In this document: positions 31,843-39,816 of the stretch, one piece after another
Layout of the letters: every line of letters begins with the position of its first letter
How positions within the stretch are numbered: the stretch's first letter is position 1
Origin: Mycolicibacterium vinylchloridicum
GTDB lineage: Bacteria > Actinomycetota > Actinomycetes > Mycobacteriales > Mycobacteriaceae
Assembly: GCF_013404075.1 (NCBI RefSeq)
Contig: NZ_JACBJQ010000025.1
Span: 27,405-91,404, forward strand
Direction: 5' to 3'
Length of the DNA: 64,000 bases
Notes under the pieces: model-generated
Seen by the model: only the letters and a program-made list of their open reading frames with translations
Told to the model about the DNA's origin: nothing
Databases searched by the model: none
Made by a program: the position numbers and the translations under genes

Positions 31843-33882
31843 TTACAAACCGCTCGGGTAGGTTTCGGGGTTCTCCCCGGCAATCCACACGCTGTTCGGC
31901 TCCAGGGGCTCCAGGGCGCGGGTCTTGTCGATGTGGATCATCGCGTCGAACTGATCGGATGGGCGCACGTGGAAATAGTGGCTCTGCCGTTCGGTTCTGG
32001 GGAGGTAGATCACGCCGATCGCCCGCCCGAGCCGGACCACCTCCAGCGCCCTCGCGGCGGGTGAGCTGTCGTGCATGGGCACCAGGAACGCCGCCTTGCC
32101 CGTCTCGTGCAGCAGTTCCTCGATGCTTCCCGGCAGCGCCGGGCGCACGACCTTGCGCTCAGCGATGCCGCCCCAGTCGCTGGCCGCGGTCACGGTTCCC
32201 TCGAATGTCGAGAAGCCGATCAGCCGGCACTGCTCGCCGTACTGCTCGCGGGCCAGTTGGCCGATGGTCAGCTGCCCGTCGGCGGAGACTTCGGTAGCGC
32301 GAGCATCGCCGACGTGAGAGTTGTGCGCCCACACCACGATTCGCGCAGGTTCTGCACCGGCGTGCCTGTCAAGATGGGCGAGCAGCGCGCCCAGGGTCTG
32401 CGCCATGTGTTCGTCGCGCATGTTCCACGAGGTGACCCGGCCGCCGAACATGCCGCGGTAATACGCCTCGGCATCGCGCACCGTCGTCGCGTTCTGCTGG
32501 GCGTAGAACAGCTCGTCCTCGGCGAGCCGGCCGTCGCTGGCCAGGTATGCCAGTGCATCGCGCTGCATCTCGACCAGTTGTTCGACGGCCTGGCGTTCAC
32601 ACGACGCGCCGGCGCCGAAGGCCGCGGCATAACCGTAGGCCTGGCCATCCTCACCGGTGGAGTGGTCGAAACACGCGTAGCGGTGCCTGGCGCGCGCCGC
32701 GGCCTTCGGGTCGACGGTGTCGAGGTAGGCGACGACCTCCTGCATCGAGCGATGCAGACTGTAGAGGTCCAGCCCGTAGAACCCGGTCTGCCTGCGGCCG
32801 TCGGCCGCACACCGCCCGTTGTGCCAACGCAGCCACCCGACGAAATCGCGAACCACGGTGTTGCGCCACATCCAGGCCGGGAACCGCTCGAAACCGCGCA
32901 GCGCCTCTTCTGGCGTCGAGTCGTCGCTCAACCACCGCACATAGCGATTGACTCGGTAGGCGTCGGGCCAATCAGCCTCTGCAGCAACGGCATTGAAGCC
33001 CTTGTGCTCGATCAGCCACTTGGTGATCTCGGCGCGGGCCTCGTAGAACTCGTGGGTGCCGTGCGAGCTCTCGCCGATCAGCACCACGCGCGCATCACCG
33101 ATCAGCTCGTCCAGCACCTCGCCCGGCGGCATCCCGCCGGGGGAGTCGATCGCCGCGGCGGCGACGGCGTCGGCGGCGCGCTCCACGGCCGGCGGCACGG
33201 GGCGGCCCGCGGTGGGTCGTGCCAGCAGTTCGCGCACCTCGTCGTCGGTGACCTGGGTGAAATCCCAGAAAGATTCACCCACCGCCAGGAACGGCGTCGG
33301 CATCGAGGCACACACGACGTCGTCGACCAGCCCGGCGAACTCCCGGCAGGTGGATTCCGGTGCGGCGGGCACCGCGATCACGATCTCGGCGGGTTCTGAT
33401 TCGCGCAGCGCCTGGACGGCCGCGTGCATGCTGGACCCGGTCGCCAGACCGTCGTCGACGATGATCACCGTCTTGCCGGTGACCTGTACCGGCGGCCGAC
33501 CCTCCCGATAGGCCGCCTCGCGCCGGACCAGTTCGCGTGCCTCGCGTTCAGCGATCTCCCGCAGCTGTTGCGGGGTGACGCGCAAACCGCGCAGCACGTC
33601 GTCGTTGACGACTACCCGTCCGCCGCTGGCCAGCGCGCCGACGGCGAACTCCTCGTGGCCCGGCGCGCCGAGCTTACGGACGATGAAGGCGTCCAGCGGA
33701 GCACCCAACGAACTGGCCACTTCATAGGCGACCGGAATTCCACCGCGGGCCAGGCCCAGCACCACGACGTCGGGCCGCCCCCGGTACGCCTGCAGCAGGC
33801 CGGCGAGTACCTGACCCGCCTCCCGCCTGTCCTTGAACACCCGGCGCGGTTGTTGCCGGCGAACCCCGGTGGACCTGGTCAT
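31843..33882 (-). CDS. Rv2030c-like fusion: phosphoribosyltransferase + erythromycin-esterase-like domain
   Basis: A 679-aa bifunctional protein (M. tuberculosis Rv2030c is 681 aa). The N-terminal domain (about 1-220) is a PRTase-like fold with the PRPP loop VIIVDDGLATGSSMHAAV. The C-terminal domain (about 245-679) is erythromycin-esterase/succinoglycan-type with VLIGESSHGTHEFYEARAEI, AAEADWPDAYRVN and VWAHNSHVGDARA carrying conserved Glu and His residues. The in vivo substrate is unknown; macrolide hydrolysis should not be assumed. It lies between the DUF1876 gene (3 bp) and pfkB. Confidence 0.92.
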   Translation of the reverse strand: MTRSTGVRRQQPRRVFKDRREAGQVLAGLLQAYRGRPDVVVLGLARGGIPVAYEVASSLGAPLDAFIVRKLGAPGHEEFAVGALASGGRVVVNDDVLRGLRVTPQQLREIAEREARELVRREAAYREGRPPVQVTGKTVIIVDDGLATGSSMHAAVQALRESEPAEIVIAVPAAPESTCREFAGLVDDVVCASMPTPFLAVGESFWDFTQVTDDEVRELLARPTAGRPVPPAVERAADAVAAAAIDSPGGMPPGEVLDELIGDARVVLIGESSHGTHEFYEARAEITKWLIEHKGFNAVAAEADWPDAYRVNRYVRWLSDDSTPEEALRGFERFPAWMWRNTVVRDFVGWLRWHNGRCAADGRRQTGFYGLDLYSLHRSMQEVVAYLDTVDPKAAARARHRYACFDHSTGEDGQAYGYAAAFGAGASCERQAVEQLVEMQRDALAYLASDGRLAEDELFYAQQNATTVRDAEAYYRGMFGGRVTSWNMRDEHMAQTLGALLAHLDRHAGAEPARIVVWAHNSHVGDARATEVSADGQLTIGQLAREQYGEQCRLIGFSTFEGTVTAASDWGGIAERKVVRPALPGSIEELLHETGKAAFLVPMHDSSPAARALEVVRLGRAIGVIYLPRTERQSHYFHVRPSDQFDAMIHIDKTRALEPLEPNSVWIAGENPETYPSGL

Positions 33883-33885
33883 CGT

Positions 33886-34170
33886 CTACCTCCGTTGAAA
33901 TGCCGCCAACGGCGGCCGCCAGACGGCCGCACCGTCGATCTCCGACATCGACGTGGCGAAGAGCTGGTTGGCCAGATTCGACAGCGCCCGCGCGACGGCC
34001 ACTTCGTCGCGGAGTTCGACTGCATGCGCGTCGCCGGCGTCCATGCGGGCGATGCCCATCCCTACCAGTGTTGTGCTCCGCCAGGGCAAATGGGCGGTGG
34101 CGCGGGTGCGGTCGGCGTCCTCATCGACGGCGATCATCACGGTCGAATGCTTGGTCTCGTCGTGTTCCAT
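33886..34170 (-). CDS. DUF1876 (Rv1738/Rv2632c-type) dormancy protein
   Basis: A 94-aa protein with the DUF1876 pattern: VMIAVDEDADRTRATAHLPWR, LVGMGIARMDAGDAHAVELRDEVAVARALSNLANQL. M. tuberculosis Rv1738 folds like hibernation-promoting factors and is among the most strongly hypoxia-induced genes, so a ribosome-related role is possible. It is the first gene of the long minus-strand operon to devS, and a DosR-box-like site lies 50 bp upstream. In M. tuberculosis this operon position is held by hspX, which I do not find in the window. Confidence 0.88.
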   Translation of the reverse strand: MEHDETKHSTVMIAVDEDADRTRATAHLPWRSTTLVGMGIARMDAGDAHAVELRDEVAVARALSNLANQLFATSMSEIDGAAVWRPPLAAFQRR

Positions 34171-34219
34171 TTCAGTCCCCCTCGTTCACTTCGATCCGAC
34201 CACCCGGCTCGGCGCGTCG

Positions 34220-34239
34220 GTAGGGACCGAAGTCCTGTG
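34220..34239. promoter_or_regulatory. DosR-box-like site between divergent genes
   Basis: GTAGGGACCGAAGTCCTGTG matches the DosR consensus at 13 of 20 positions by hand count (GGGAC...AAGTCC). It is 50 bp upstream of the DUF1876 gene (minus) and 54 bp upstream of the SRPBCC gene (plus) and probably serves both. Confidence 0.65.
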
Positions 34240-34292
34240 GCGGTGGGCAGAAGGCCCTACGGTTCGCCGCGGTTGTCGGCAAGACTGGAGGC

Positions 34293-34919
34293 ATGTGGAA
34301 GAGCGTGGTCACAACGGCGCTCGCCGGGGCCGGACTGTATGGGGCCCGGCGTTTCTACCGCAATTGGGGCACCACCAAGGCGGAGTGTGAAACACCGCTT
34401 CCCGGCGACGAACTGGTCGCGCGCCCGGCGGTCCAGACCACCGAGGGCGTGTGGATCGACGCGCCCCCTGATGCGGTGTGGCCGTGGTTGGTCCAGATGG
34501 GCCAGGATCGCGGCGGTCTGTACAGCTATGAGGCCCTGGAGAACCTCGTCGGGCTCAAGATCCGCAACGCCGATCGCATTCATGACGAATGGCAGCGGCT
34601 TGCCGTCGGCGACGTCGTCCGACTGGTGCCCCGCGGCTGGATGGGTTTGCGCGACGGGCTGGCGCTGCCGGTGGCGCAGATCATCGAGGGTCAGTCGATC
34701 GTGCTGCGGATCGATCCGGCCAGCATGCCGTGGGACGGCGTGTGGTCGTTTCACGTCATGCCACGTTGGGAGGACCGCTGCCGGCTTCTGGTGCGCAGCC
34801 GTTCGGGCCTGCGCAGGCCCGGTGAGGTGCTCGGCTCCGAACTGTCCGGGCCGGTCGTGTCGCTGATGACCCGCGGGATGATGCTCGGCATCAAGCGTCG
34901 TGCGGAGGCCGCACGCTAG
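34293..34919 (+). CDS. SRPBCC-like protein with N-terminal hydrophobic segment
   Basis: A 208-aa protein. The N-terminus (WKSVVTTALAGAGLYGARRF) could be a short membrane anchor. The body has the SRPBCC pattern: EGVWIDAPPDAVWPWLVQMGQDRGGLYSYEALENLVGLKIRNADRIHDEWQ and FHVMPRWEDRCRLLVRSRSGL. It probably binds a hydrophobic ligand. It shares a DosR-like box with the DUF1876 gene and is convergent with the nitroreductase 1 bp away. Confidence 0.82.
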   Translation: MWKSVVTTALAGAGLYGARRFYRNWGTTKAECETPLPGDELVARPAVQTTEGVWIDAPPDAVWPWLVQMGQDRGGLYSYEALENLVGLKIRNADRIHDEWQRLAVGDVVRLVPRGWMGLRDGLALPVAQIIEGQSIVLRIDPASMPWDGVWSFHVMPRWEDRCRLLVRSRSGLRRPGEVLGSELSGPVVSLMTRGMMLGIKRRAEAAR

Positions 34920-34920
34920 G

Positions 34921-35904
34921 TCAGTCGCGGAATTCCAGCACGTCCGACAGTGGACGCCGCGGTGTGGCCGGCGGCAACTGGGCGATCGACGGGGCCAGTC
35001 CGATGCGGATCAGCAGTTGCGGATCGTCGTCGGCTCCGGTCAGGGCGCGCACGACATCGCGACTGGCTTCCAGTTCGGTCATGTGCGTCAGCGTGCAGGT
35101 GGCCAGGCCGGCCAGGGTTGCTTCCAGCAGCACCGTCGAGAGCGCCTGGCCGCAGCCCAGCGCGTCGCGGCGGGAGTCTCCGTAGGTCGACAGCACGACG
35201 ATCTTGGACTGGTCATGGTCGACCTCGGGCCGCCGGTCGGGAAGCTCACCCGCCGGAAAAGCGCGGGCAACGTCGACACGGTCGCGCTCGGCCACCGACA
35301 CCAAATTGCTGTACGGCACCCCATCGGATACCTCGTAGGGTGCTGTCCACCAGTGCAATTCGGCATGGTAGGAGGAGTCGTAGCGGCGCAACGACTCGGT
35401 CAGCCGGGACGCCTCGGCCAGCTGTGGCCGCACCGTGTCGGGCAGCACGTGCAGTGCGGCCTGTTCACCGTCGATCACGTCGGCCAGCACCTGTTCGAAC
35501 GCGGTCCAGTTGGGTGGGGGAGCGAACGGCAGCCGGTCGGTATGCCGGGTCAGGATGGCGTCGGCGCGGGCACGCTCCGCATCGGTGACGAACTCCAGCG
35601 GGCTGAAGTCGACGGTGGCCAGATGTTCGGGCGCATTGGGGTTGGGAAACCGGGCGATGTTCGCCTGCCACCCGGCGGCCGCGACGGCGACCTTCAGATG
35701 GTCGAGCACTGCGCCGCAGCTGATGATCGCCTCCCGGCCCGACAGGTCGGTGGCATGCGGTACCCGGTGGGCTTCGAGAAACAGTTTCAGCGAGGACCCT
35801 TCGGCCACCCAGTGCCACGGCTGGCTGTTGTGCACCGACGGCGCACGGCAGGCCAGTTCCACCGCGTTCGCCATCACCTGGGGGTCGGGTGCCGATTTGG
35901 CCAT
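34921..35904 (-). CDS. Acg-family nitroreductase-like protein (Rv3131 type)
   Basis: A 327-aa protein, paralogous to the one at 21394; M. tuberculosis Rv3131 has 332 aa. It keeps APSVHNSQPWHWVAEG near residue 16, REAIISCGAVLDHLKVAVAAAGW, and ALGCGQALSTVLLEATLAGLATCTLTHMTELEASR. FMN binding is likely; enzymatic activity is uncertain. A DosR-like box lies about 58 bp upstream, shared with the divergent kinase gene at 36038. Confidence 0.9.
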   Translation of the reverse strand: MAKSAPDPQVMANAVELACRAPSVHNSQPWHWVAEGSSLKLFLEAHRVPHATDLSGREAIISCGAVLDHLKVAVAAAGWQANIARFPNPNAPEHLATVDFSPLEFVTDAERARADAILTRHTDRLPFAPPPNWTAFEQVLADVIDGEQAALHVLPDTVRPQLAEASRLTESLRRYDSSYHAELHWWTAPYEVSDGVPYSNLVSVAERDRVDVARAFPAGELPDRRPEVDHDQSKIVVLSTYGDSRRDALGCGQALSTVLLEATLAGLATCTLTHMTELEASRDVVRALTGADDDPQLLIRIGLAPSIAQLPPATPRRPLSDVLEFRD

Positions 35905-35961
35905 GGGCTATCACCCGCTTTCTGTCCTGGGATAAAGCCTAGGAGTGAGAGGTCGCGGCGA

Positions 35962-35981
35962 CAGGGGCCGGAAGTCACTTC
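35962..35981. promoter_or_regulatory. DosR-box-like site between divergent genes
   Basis: CAGGGGCCGGAAGTCACTTC matches the DosR consensus at 11 of 20 positions by hand count. Its core GGGCCGGAAGTCAC recurs exactly in the box before the Tgs1-like gene (43907-43926), which supports function. Confidence 0.55.
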
Positions 35982-36037
35982 AGTTGTGGCCGGAGGACCG
36001 CTGTGGCCACGGTGGCTGCGGGGCGAGGATCGGACTC

Positions 36038-37495
36038 ATGGGATCCCAGCCACAGATCGCTGAAACCCACACCGGAATGGTGTTCTTGGTGGGCGATCGG
36101 GCATACAAGATCAAGAAGCCCGTCGTCACCGATTTCCTCGACTTCTCCACCCGCGAACGCCGTGAGCAGGCCTGCGCCCACGAGCTCGCCCTCAACAGCC
36201 GGCTGGCACCCGACAGTTATCTGGGCGTCGGCCACTTCAGCGCACCTGGCGGTGATTCCGAGCCGGTCATCGTCATGGTCCGCCATCCCGACGAGCTGCG
36301 GTTGTCGACGATGGTGCGTGGCGGCGAGCCGGTGGCCGATCACCTGTCCGCGGTGGCGCTGGTGCTCTGCCGCTTCCACGCGTCGGCCTCCCGCGGCCGT
36401 GAGGTTGATGCGCAGGGCCGGGTGGACGCGATCACCGCGCGCTGGCAGGAGAATCTCGCCGAGCTGCAGCGCTATGCCGGCGGCGGGGTCCCGGGTCTGG
36501 ACCCGGGCCTTGTGGGGGAAATCGACCGGTTGGCAAACGATTTCATCGCCGGACGCGCGGTGCTGTTCGCCAGGCGAATCGGTGCGCGCAAGATGGTCGA
36601 CGGTCATGCCGATCTGCTGGCCGACGACATCTTCTGTCTCGAGGAGGGTCCGGCGCTGCTGGACTGCTTGGAATTCGATGACCATCTCCGCTACGTCGAT
36701 ATCATCGACGATGCCGCGTTCTTGGCCATGGACCTGGAATTCCTCGGCCGTCCCGACCTTGCCGCGTTGTTCCTGAGCAGATATGCCGAGTTGGCCGATG
36801 ACGACGCGCCGGTCTCGTTGCGGGACTTCTACATCGCCTACCGTGCGGTCGTGCGCGCGAAGGTCGACTGCGTGCGTCACAGCCAGGGGCGTGACGGCGC
36901 CGCCGCGGATGCCCGGCGTCATCTCGAGATCGCCCGCGATCACCTGCGCGCTGGTGCAGTCCGCCTGATCCTGGTCGGCGGCGGGCCGGGAACGGGTAAG
37001 ACGACGCTGGCCCGTTCGCTTGCCGAAGAGATTGGCGCACAGGTGATCTCCACCGACGACGTCCGTGCCGAGATGGTCCGGCTCGGTGAAATCACCGGCG
37101 AGCCGGGGACGCTCGACGGAGGTCTGTACACGCCGGAGAACATCGACGCGGTGTACAGCGGTGTGCTGCGCCGGGCTCACCTGGCGCTGTGCGAAGGTCG
37201 CAGCGTCGTCCTCGACGGCACGTGGCAGGATCCGCGCCATCGCGAACAAGCTCGGCAATTGGCCGCCGACAACGTGGCGGTGCCGCTCGAGTTCGCCTGC
37301 GCCGCACCGCTGGATGCTGCCGTCGCCCGGGTACGCGGACGCACCGAAACCGCATCCCAGGTGACCCCGGAGATCACCACTGCCCTGGCCGACCGAGACG
37401 AGGGCGTGTGGGCAGGCGCGCATCGCCTCGACACCACCCGGCCGCACGCCGTTTCTGTGGCCGAAGCCCGGGATGTCTGCATCCTGGGTATCTGA
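36038..37495 (+). CDS. Rv2004c-like fusion: aminoglycoside-phosphotransferase-like + P-loop kinase
   Basis: A 485-aa protein (M. tuberculosis Rv2004c has 498 aa). The N-terminal half is an APH-like kinase fold with YKIKKPVVTDFLDFST and the catalytic-loop-like VDGHADLLADDIFC. The C-terminal half (from about residue 305) is a P-loop kinase with Walker A GGGPGTGKTTLARSLAEE, STDDVRAEM and VVLDGTWQDPRHREQA. The substrate is unknown. ATG 36038 has a GAGGA site; the longer upstream frame covers the DosR-like box and is rejected. It is the first gene of a kinase-ppsA-ATPase operon. Confidence 0.88.
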   Translation: MGSQPQIAETHTGMVFLVGDRAYKIKKPVVTDFLDFSTRERREQACAHELALNSRLAPDSYLGVGHFSAPGGDSEPVIVMVRHPDELRLSTMVRGGEPVADHLSAVALVLCRFHASASRGREVDAQGRVDAITARWQENLAELQRYAGGGVPGLDPGLVGEIDRLANDFIAGRAVLFARRIGARKMVDGHADLLADDIFCLEEGPALLDCLEFDDHLRYVDIIDDAAFLAMDLEFLGRPDLAALFLSRYAELADDDAPVSLRDFYIAYRAVVRAKVDCVRHSQGRDGAAADARRHLEIARDHLRAGAVRLILVGGGPGTGKTTLARSLAEEIGAQVISTDDVRAEMVRLGEITGEPGTLDGGLYTPENIDAVYSGVLRRAHLALCEGRSVVLDGTWQDPRHREQARQLAADNVAVPLEFACAAPLDAAVARVRGRTETASQVTPEITTALADRDEGVWAGAHRLDTTRPHAVSVAEARDVCILGI

Positions 37496-37521
37496 CCCAC
37501 CACTGTTCGAGGAGACCTGAC

Positions 37522-39816
37522 ATGCCGAGCCATTACGTCGAGGACATCGCCGCGCTGAGAATGAGCGACGCAGAGGAGGCCGGCGGCAAGGGCGCCAACA
37601 TGGGTGAGATGGTGTCCGCGGGACTGCCGGTACCCCCGGGCTTCGTGTTGCTCCGCGACTGCTATCTGGCATCGATACAGGCCGCCGGTGTGGCCGACGA
37701 GCTCAACGCCGCACACCGCGAGGCCATGACGTTCGTCGGTGACACCGACCGGCTGACCGAGGTGTGCCGGCAGATGCAGACTCTGGTGCAGAAGGCGGGG
37801 ATGGCCGACGATGTCCGCGAGAGCGTGCTGGCCGCCTATCGCCGGCTGGGCTCGGACACCATTGTGGCGGTGCGCTCCTCGGCCACCGGGGAAGACGGCG
37901 CCGACGCATCGTTCGCGGGTATGAACGCCACCTTCACCAACATCAGCGGTGAGGACGAACTGCTCGACGCTGTCCAGAACTGCTGGGCCTCGCTGTTCGC
38001 TCCCCGGGTTGTCGCCTATCGCGCCAGCCGCGGATTCACTACGGACCCGGCGATGGCGGTCGTCGTGCAGACCATGATCGCCTCGGAGCGGGCCGGAGTG
38101 GCGTTCACCGCCGACCCGACCACCGACGCCGAGGACCGGGTGGTCATCGAGGGAGCCTTCGGCCAGGGTGAAGTCGTGGTGTCCGGCTCGGTGGAACCCG
38201 ACACCTACGTGGTGTCGAAGGAGAGCGGTGAAATTCTCTCGCGGCGAATCGGATACAAGTCGTTCAAGATCATCCGCGGTGCCGACGGCAGCGACCAAAC
38301 CGTCGACTTGTCCGAGACGGACCGGCAGGCGCAGGTGCTCTCCGATGACGAGGTGCGCGCGATCGCCGACATCGCTGTCAGAAGTGAGCGGCACAGCGGC
38401 TGCCCGCAGGACACCGAGTGGGCGATCGCCGGTGGCAAGACCTGGATCGTGCAGACCCGTCCGATCACCACGCTGCACCGGGCGGGCAAACCCGCGCCGG
38501 AGACTCATGACGTCGTCGCCCAAGGCCTGCCCGCGGTGCCCGGCGAGGCATCCGGCGTCGTACGTGTGCTGACCGATGTCGCCGACGGTGCACGCCTGCA
38601 GGACGGCGAGGTGCTGGTGGCTCAGATGACCAATCCGGACTGGCTGCCGACCATGCGCCGGGCCTGCGCGCTGGTGACCGACACCGGCGGGATGACATGT
38701 CACGCCGCCATCGTCGCCCGCGAGCTGGGCGTGCCCTGCATCGTGGGCGCCCGCACCGCTACGGCCGATCTGAAAGACGGCATGGTAGTCACCGTCGACG
38801 GCACCCACGGCCGGGTGCTCACCGGCCGCACAACCGGTGGAGCCCAGAGCGCGCCGGTCGCCGCGCCGATGGTTGCCGTCGCCCAGTCTTCGGAAGTGAC
38901 CGCCACCAAGATCTACGTCAACCTCGCGATGCCGGACAGCGCCGAACGTGTTGCGGCCCAAGACGTCGACGGCGTCGGGTTGCTGCGGGCGGAGTTCATC
39001 CTCACCGACGCCCTGCGCAACCGGCATCCGCGCGACCTGATCGCCAGGGGCGAGCAGGAAAGCCTGGTCGATGCGCTGGCCGCCGCGGTCGGGCGGATCG
39101 CGGCGGCCTTCGCGCCCCGGCCGGTCGTCTACCGGGCAACCGACTTCCGCACCAACGAGTTCCGCGGCCTGCAGGGCGGCGAGGCCTTCGAGCCCGTCGA
39201 GCACAACCCGATGATCGGCTATCGGGGTTGCTACCGCTACGTCAAGGAGCCCGACGTCTTCGCGCTGGAGTTGCGCGCGCTGGCCCGGGTGCGTGATGAA
39301 AACCCCAACCTGCACTTGATGATTCCGTTCGTGCGGACGAAATGGGAACTCGAGGAGTGCCTGTCGCTGGTGGATGCCAGCCCACTGGGCCGCCAGCGTG
39401 GTCTGCATCGCTGGGTGATGGCCGAGGTGCCCTCGGTGGTGCACTGGCTGCCCGAGTACGTGGGCATGGGCATCGACGGGGTGTCGATCGGCAGTAACGA
39501 TCTGACCCAGCTGATGCTCGGCGTGGACCGTGACTCGGATCTGTGCGCCGAGTTGTTCGACGAGTCCGACGCCGCGGTGCTGGACGCGATCGGCCGCATC
39601 ATTTCCACGGCGCGCCGGTTGGGGATAACGTCGTCGCTGTGTGGTCAGGCGCCATCAACCAAACCTGCCTTCGCCGAACATCTTGTGCGGATGGGCATCA
39701 CCTCGATCTCGGTGAACCCCGACGCGGCCGATCGTGCGCGGCGCACGGTCGCGGCCGCCGAGCGCCGTCTGCTCCTGGAATCGGCGCTGGCCGGTGACGG
39801 CAACCGTTCCCGATGA
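37522..39816 (+). CDS. ppsA: phosphoenolpyruvate synthase
   Basis: A 764-aa enzyme that makes PEP from pyruvate, ATP and water, yielding AMP and phosphate. Order: an N-terminal ATP-binding domain (GGKGANMGEM, VAVRSSATGEDGADASFAGM), the swivelling phosphohistidine domain with His394 in TGGMTCHAAIVAREL, and a C-terminal PEP/pyruvate TIM barrel with GLLRAEF, MAEVPS and the catalytic Cys707 in LCGQAPS. GAGGAGA precedes ATG 37522, 26 bp after the kinase gene. In the dormancy context it would support gluconeogenesis from lactate or pyruvate. Its end overlaps the ATPase gene by 23 bp. Confidence 0.95.
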   Translation: MPSHYVEDIAALRMSDAEEAGGKGANMGEMVSAGLPVPPGFVLLRDCYLASIQAAGVADELNAAHREAMTFVGDTDRLTEVCRQMQTLVQKAGMADDVRESVLAAYRRLGSDTIVAVRSSATGEDGADASFAGMNATFTNISGEDELLDAVQNCWASLFAPRVVAYRASRGFTTDPAMAVVVQTMIASERAGVAFTADPTTDAEDRVVIEGAFGQGEVVVSGSVEPDTYVVSKESGEILSRRIGYKSFKIIRGADGSDQTVDLSETDRQAQVLSDDEVRAIADIAVRSERHSGCPQDTEWAIAGGKTWIVQTRPITTLHRAGKPAPETHDVVAQGLPAVPGEASGVVRVLTDVADGARLQDGEVLVAQMTNPDWLPTMRRACALVTDTGGMTCHAAIVARELGVPCIVGARTATADLKDGMVVTVDGTHGRVLTGRTTGGAQSAPVAAPMVAVAQSSEVTATKIYVNLAMPDSAERVAAQDVDGVGLLRAEFILTDALRNRHPRDLIARGEQESLVDALAAAVGRIAAAFAPRPVVYRATDFRTNEFRGLQGGEAFEPVEHNPMIGYRGCYRYVKEPDVFALELRALARVRDENPNLHLMIPFVRTKWELEECLSLVDASPLGRQRGLHRWVMAEVPSVVHWLPEYVGMGIDGVSIGSNDLTQLMLGVDRDSDLCAELFDESDAAVLDAIGRIISTARRLGITSSLCGQAPSTKPAFAEHLVRMGITSISVNPDAADRARRTVAAAERRLLLESALAGDGNRSR

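Noticed and set aside
34242..34261. Second DosR-box-like sequence (GGTGGGCAGAAGGCCCTACG)
   Set aside because: The GGG and CCC blocks are one base closer than the consensus requires and few other positions match.
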